From Rhodoferax sp. (GTDB lineage Bacteria; Pseudomonadota; Gammaproteobacteria; Burkholderiales; Burkholderiaceae), in contig JAIFMT010000165.1 of the NCBI GenBank assembly GCA_020048295.1, forward strand, positions 1 to 9,460: DNA of 9,460 nt. The letters are read 5' to 3'. Positions 7,062 to 9,460 of this stretch are shown piece after piece (position 1 is the stretch's first letter; each line of letters begins with the position of its first letter). Position numbers and translations under genes: made by a program. The notes below the pieces were generated by a model. It did no database searches. It saw only the letters and a list, made by a program, of their open reading frames with translations, and had not been told where the DNA came from.

Positions 7062-7847
7062 ATGACCAACAAGGGCTACCGTCTGACCGCCGCCACAGGC
7101 ATCCACAAGGGCGACCGGGACTACCAGCAAGACCAGGTGATTTTGCTGATGCATCCGCGTGCCAAAGGTTGTTTGATGGCGGTGCTGGCCGATGGCATGG
7201 GTGGCCGCAGTGGTGGCCGAAAAGCCTCTGACCAGGTCATGCTGACCGCGCAACAGCTTTTTGAGCGCTACTCACCTGGCGCAGACGATCCGGTGGCCAT
7301 CCTGCAACAGCTGGCACTTGAAGCCCACACCGTCATCCGCCTCACCGCGCTGTCCTCGGAAGAAGAGCCGCACAGCACACTGGCCACTTTTCTGATCAAC
7401 CCGGACGGCAGCTGCCACTGGGCTCACGCCGGTGACTCGCGTATTTACTATTTTCGGGGCGCGCAACTGGTGCGCCGCACGCTCGACCATTCGTATGTGC
7501 AAACCCTGGTTAACCAGGGTGAAATCACCGCCGAAGAAGCCAACTTTCATCCCCGCTCCAACCTGCTGATGGGCTGCCTGGGAACCGAAAAAGAACCGAC
7601 GCTCGATGTGGATGTCATCCCCAAGCTGCAACCGGGAGATTCCCTGCTGGTGTGCAGCGACGGTGTCTGGCATTACTTTACCGATGCCGAAATTGGCTCG
7701 GTGCTGGCCACGCTGTCAGCCCGCGATGCCAGCGAGTTTTTGATCGCCAAGGCGCGCAGCCGCGCCAAAGGCGGTGGCGACAACCTGTCGCTGGCGGTAG
7801 TGAAGTTTGAGCCGCTGGGTGGCGCAACGCCCGACGCAGCCACCTGA
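7062..7847 (+). CDS. PP2C-family Ser/Thr protein phosphatase
   Basis: 261 aa, a single-domain bacterial PPM/PP2C phosphatase that removes phosphate from Ser/Thr using a two-metal (Mn2+/Mg2+) centre. Motifs appear in order: KGDRDYQQDQ (16-25; R19, D20 and D24), the metal-binding ADGMGGRSGG (43-52; D44 and G45), AHAGDSRIYYF (121-131), HSYVQTLVNQGEI (143-155), LLVCSDGVW (195-203; D200) and GGGDNLSLAVV (237-247; D240 and N241). All expected metal ligands are present. There is no signal peptide or membrane segment, so it is cytoplasmic. It starts 4 bp after bamD with no good Shine-Dalgarno, so translation is probably coupled to bamD. No kinase or other partner is in the window, and the substrate cannot be told from sequence. 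It ends in an intrinsic terminator. Confidence 0.92.
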   Translation: MTNKGYRLTAATGIHKGDRDYQQDQVILLMHPRAKGCLMAVLADGMGGRSGGRKASDQVMLTAQQLFERYSPGADDPVAILQQLALEAHTVIRLTALSSEEEPHSTLATFLINPDGSCHWAHAGDSRIYYFRGAQLVRRTLDHSYVQTLVNQGEITAEEANFHPRSNLLMGCLGTEKEPTLDVDVIPKLQPGDSLLVCSDGVWHYFTDAEIGSVLATLSARDASEFLIAKARSRAKGGGDNLSLAVVKFEPLGGATPDAAT

Positions 7848-7862
7848 AAACCAGGTTTTTTT
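7842..7862 (+). terminator. Intrinsic terminator of bamD-PP2C operon
   Basis: Plus strand ACCTG-AAAAC-CAGGT, a 5-bp stem with a 5-base loop, runs into an uninterrupted T stretch (7856-7862). The phosphatase TGA stop (7845-7847) lies in the upstream arm, so ribosomes finishing that gene could affect folding. There is no T run on the minus strand, so it should not stop zapE transcription, whose stop codon lies just beyond (7868-7870). Confidence 0.65.
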
Positions 7863-7867
7863 GAATT

Positions 7868-8986
7868 TCACGTCAGCCGCGTATCCACATCGCGGCGCTC
7901 CAGCCCCAAAAACTCGGCCGACTGCATTTCAGTAATGCGCGACACGGTGCGGACAAATTCATGCGCCAGCTGGCCTTCGGTGTACAGCTGATCGGCCGGC
8001 ACCGCCGCTGACATGATCAGCTTGACACGCCGGTCGTACAGCACATCGACCAGCCAGGTAAAGCGCCGCGCCTCGGCTGACATGCGCGGCGGCATGTACG
8101 GCACATCGCTGAGCAGCACCGTGTGGAACTGGGTGGCAATCTCCAGGTAGTCATTTTGCGAACGCGGGCCACCGCACAGCGTCTTGAAGTCAAACCACAC
8201 CAGGCGACCCGCCTTGCGCCGGGCCGCAATGCTGCGCGCCTCGATCTGCAGCACCGGGTTTTCGTCACCCTTGGAGGCCAGTTGCTCAAAGGCCTCCTGC
8301 ATCGCCTGATCTGCCGCTGCGCCCAGCGGCGTGTGGTAGAGCGCCAGTTGCGACAGCGTCTGGCTGCGGTAATCGGTGCCGTTATCGACATTGATGACGT
8401 TCAAGCCGGCGTTGAGCAGCGCAATCGCCGGCAAGATGCGGTCGCGGTGCAAGCCGTTGGGGTACAGGTCGTCAGGCTTGAAATTGGAGGTGGTGACAAA
8501 ACCAACCCCATTGGCAAACAGCGCCGCCAGCAACCGGTGCAGGATCATCGCGTCGGTCACGTCCGACACATGAAATTCGTCAAAACAAATCAGCTTGTAC
8601 TTGAGTGCCATGCGCTGCGCCAGCACATCGAGCGGGTTGGCCGTGCCCTGCAAACCAGCCAGCTCACGATGCACCTCGCGCATGAACTCGTGAAAATGCA
8701 GCCGGGTCTTGCGCTTGAGCGGCACCGCGCTGTAAAAACAGTCCATCAAGAAGCTCTTGCCCCGCCCTACCCCACCATACATATAAACCCCGCGCGGTGT
8801 TGGCGGATGGTTGATCAGCTTCTTGATGCGGTTGGAGCGCTTGGCCTTGAAGCGCGACCACTCCTGGGCACAGGCTTCAAGCGCCTGCACGGCACGCAAC
8901 TGGGCCGCGTCAGCGCTGTAGCCGCGCGCCAGCAGCTCGATCTGGTAAGCCTCGCTGACCGTCAGGGAATTCGCGTCTTGCTTCAT
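7868..8986 (-). CDS. zapE: Cell division protein ZapE (AFG1-like P-loop ATPase)
   Basis: 372 aa, normal family length. ZapE is a cytoplasmic ATPase that associates with FtsZ and the divisome in E. coli and is related to mitochondrial AFG1/LACE1. Walker A is GGVGRGKSF (71-79), preceded by RGVYMYGG. Walker B is KLICFDEFHVSDVTDA (131-146), and the sensor-type stretch is GFVTTSNFKPDDLYPNGLHRDR (162-183), all diagnostic of the AFG1 family. HFHEFMREVH (97-106) is another family motif. The C-terminal half carries WFDFKTLCGGPRSQNDYLEIA and FTWLVDVLYDRRVKLIMSA. The start ATG at 8986 is backed by AGGAG nine bases upstream. It follows the lpdA-like gene on the same strand after a 61-bp spacer with a hairpin, and converges with the PP2C gene across 20 bp. 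Confidence 0.94.
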   Translation of the reverse strand: MKQDANSLTVSEAYQIELLARGYSADAAQLRAVQALEACAQEWSRFKAKRSNRIKKLINHPPTPRGVYMYGGVGRGKSFLMDCFYSAVPLKRKTRLHFHEFMREVHRELAGLQGTANPLDVLAQRMALKYKLICFDEFHVSDVTDAMILHRLLAALFANGVGFVTTSNFKPDDLYPNGLHRDRILPAIALLNAGLNVINVDNGTDYRSQTLSQLALYHTPLGAAADQAMQEAFEQLASKGDENPVLQIEARSIAARRKAGRLVWFDFKTLCGGPRSQNDYLEIATQFHTVLLSDVPYMPPRMSAEARRFTWLVDVLYDRRVKLIMSAAVPADQLYTEGQLAHEFVRTVSRITEMQSAEFLGLERRDVDTRLT

Positions 8987-8995
8987 TAAATGTAG

Positions 8996-9000
8996 CTCCT
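8996..9000 (-). promoter_or_regulatory. Ribosome binding site of zapE, partly inside a hairpin arm
   Basis: Minus strand AGGAG, nine bases before the zapE ATG. Its first two bases (9000 and 8999) are the end of the 9-bp palindrome arm next to it, so folding of the repeat in mRNA could partly hide the site. Confidence 0.65.
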
Positions 9001-9023
9001 AGCGCTTATACAGCAAGCGCTAG
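8999..9023. repeat. Perfect palindromic repeat (9-bp arms, 7-base loop), REP-like
   Basis: CTAGCGCTT, then a 7-base loop ATACAGC, then AAGCGCTAG: a perfect 9-bp inverted repeat in the lpdA-zapE spacer. On the minus strand it lies 25 bases after the lpdA-like stop and would form a stable RNA hairpin without a following T run. From memory, sequences around AGCGCTT...AAGCGCTAGAGGCC recur in intergenic spacers of Comamonadaceae genomes; that is recalled, not tested. Possible roles are protection of the lpdA mRNA 3' end, weak termination, or modulation of zapE translation. The rest of the spacer (9024-9047) is AT-rich and includes the palindrome ATAAATTTAT (9037-9046); a TATAAG on the minus strand there is a weak -10 candidate. 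Confidence 0.75.
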
Positions 9024-9047
9024 AGGCCAATTTCTTATAAATTTATC

Positions 9048-9460
9048 TTAGAAATTCAGCGTGCGCTTATCCACCGCCAGCGCGGCTTCCTTGGTCGATT
9101 CGCTCAGGGACGGGTGCGCGTGGCAAATGCGTGCAATGTCTTCGCTGCTGGCGCGGAATTCCATCGCCATCACGCATTCGGCAATCAGCTCGCTGGCCAT
9201 GGGGCCAACGATATGCACACCCAGAATTTCATCGGTGGTGGCATCGGCCAGCATCTTCACCATGCCGGTGGTGTCACCCAACGCGCGGGCGCGGCCATTG
9301 GCCAGAAACGGAAAGGTACCGGCCTTATAGGCGCGACCGCTGGCTTTGAGCTGCTGCTCGGTCTGGCCGACCCAGGCGATTTCCGGGCTGGTGTAGATGA
9401 CCCACGGGATGGTGCTGAAATTGACGTGGCCATGCTGGCCGGCAATGCGCTCGGCCACCG
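9048..9460 (-). CDS. lpdA: Dihydrolipoamide dehydrogenase (E3), C-terminal part (5' end cut off)
   Basis: Only the last 136 residues are in the window; the frame continues past the right edge (the first whole codon is GTG = Val, not a start). This is the C-terminal dimerisation domain of a class I flavin disulfide reductase: [63 protein letters not shown] and the active-site end [17 protein letters not shown], where the His of HP and the Glu of SES form the catalytic base dyad. E3 reoxidises the lipoyl groups of 2-oxoacid dehydrogenases with NAD+, via FAD and a redox disulfide (outside the window). The zapE neighbour and betaproteobacterial synteny suggest the 2-oxoglutarate dehydrogenase E3 of an odhAB-lpd cluster, but the upstream genes are not visible. 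Confidence 0.95.
   Translation of the reverse strand, partial: VAERIAGQHGHVNFSTIPWVIYTSPEIAWVGQTEQQLKASGRAYKAGTFPFLANGRARALGDTTGMVKMLADATTDEILGVHIVGPMASELIAECVMAMEFRASSEDIARICHAHPSLSESTKEAALAVDKRTLNF

Noticed and set aside
8123..8989. 288-codon plus-strand open frame opposite zapE
   Set aside because: The minus strand has unmistakable Walker A/B and AFG1 motifs; the antisense frame is a by-product of GC-rich codon use.
9066..9074. DnaA-box-like TTATCCACC
   Set aside because: It is a single near match inside the conserved 3' coding end of the lpdA-like gene (VDKRTL), with no cluster, AT-rich unwinding region or dnaA nearby.
1..9460. Mobile element, CRISPR, phage or defence system
   Set aside because: No direct-repeat array, transposase, integrase, tRNA or unusual gene is visible; all twelve protein genes are ordinary chromosomal families in the same style.

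Overview
The window looks like core chromosome of a betaproteobacterium, most likely a Comamonadaceae member of the Rhodoferax/Polaromonas kind. The clues are the gene order ndk-rlmN-pilF-rodZ, the divergent rluD/bamD pair, a PP2C phosphatase behind bamD, a zapE gene next to a dihydrolipoamide dehydrogenase gene, and a short palindromic repeat of a type I remember from Comamonadaceae intergenic spacers. The family assignment is an inference. Coding density is high, and no gap between genes reaches 150 bases.

Layout. The left two thirds (about 1-6236) is a run of minus-strand genes, in transcription order rluD, scpB, rluB, ndk, rlmN, pilF, rodZ. The rodZ gene runs off the left edge. rluD ends in an intrinsic terminator. 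scpB and rluB are separated by 6 bp, and rluB is followed by a 148-bp spacer. ndk, rlmN, pilF and rodZ are tightly packed (20 bp, 14 bp, then an 8-bp overlap). On the plus strand, bamD starts back to back with rluD and is followed after 4 bp by a PP2C-type phosphatase. This pair ends in an intrinsic terminator, where it converges on zapE. zapE and the 3' end of a dihydrolipoamide dehydrogenase gene (lpdA-like) are both on the minus strand and separated by a 61-bp spacer with a perfect 9-bp-arm hairpin.

Functions. Translation and RNA modification: RluD and RluB (23S rRNA pseudouridines), RlmN (m2A in 23S rRNA and tRNA). Nucleotide supply: Ndk. Chromosome organisation: ScpB. Cell shape, division and envelope: RodZ, ZapE, BamD, and the pilotin-like lipoprotein PilF. 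Signalling: the PP2C phosphatase. Central metabolism: the E3 subunit of 2-oxoacid dehydrogenases.

I found no mobile element, CRISPR array, RNA gene, defence system or clearly new system. The most interesting points are small-scale: the palindromic repeat overlapping the zapE ribosome binding site, the face-to-face rluD/bamD starts, an extra terminator-like hairpin in the scpB leader, and the coupling of an undescribed phosphatase to bamD.
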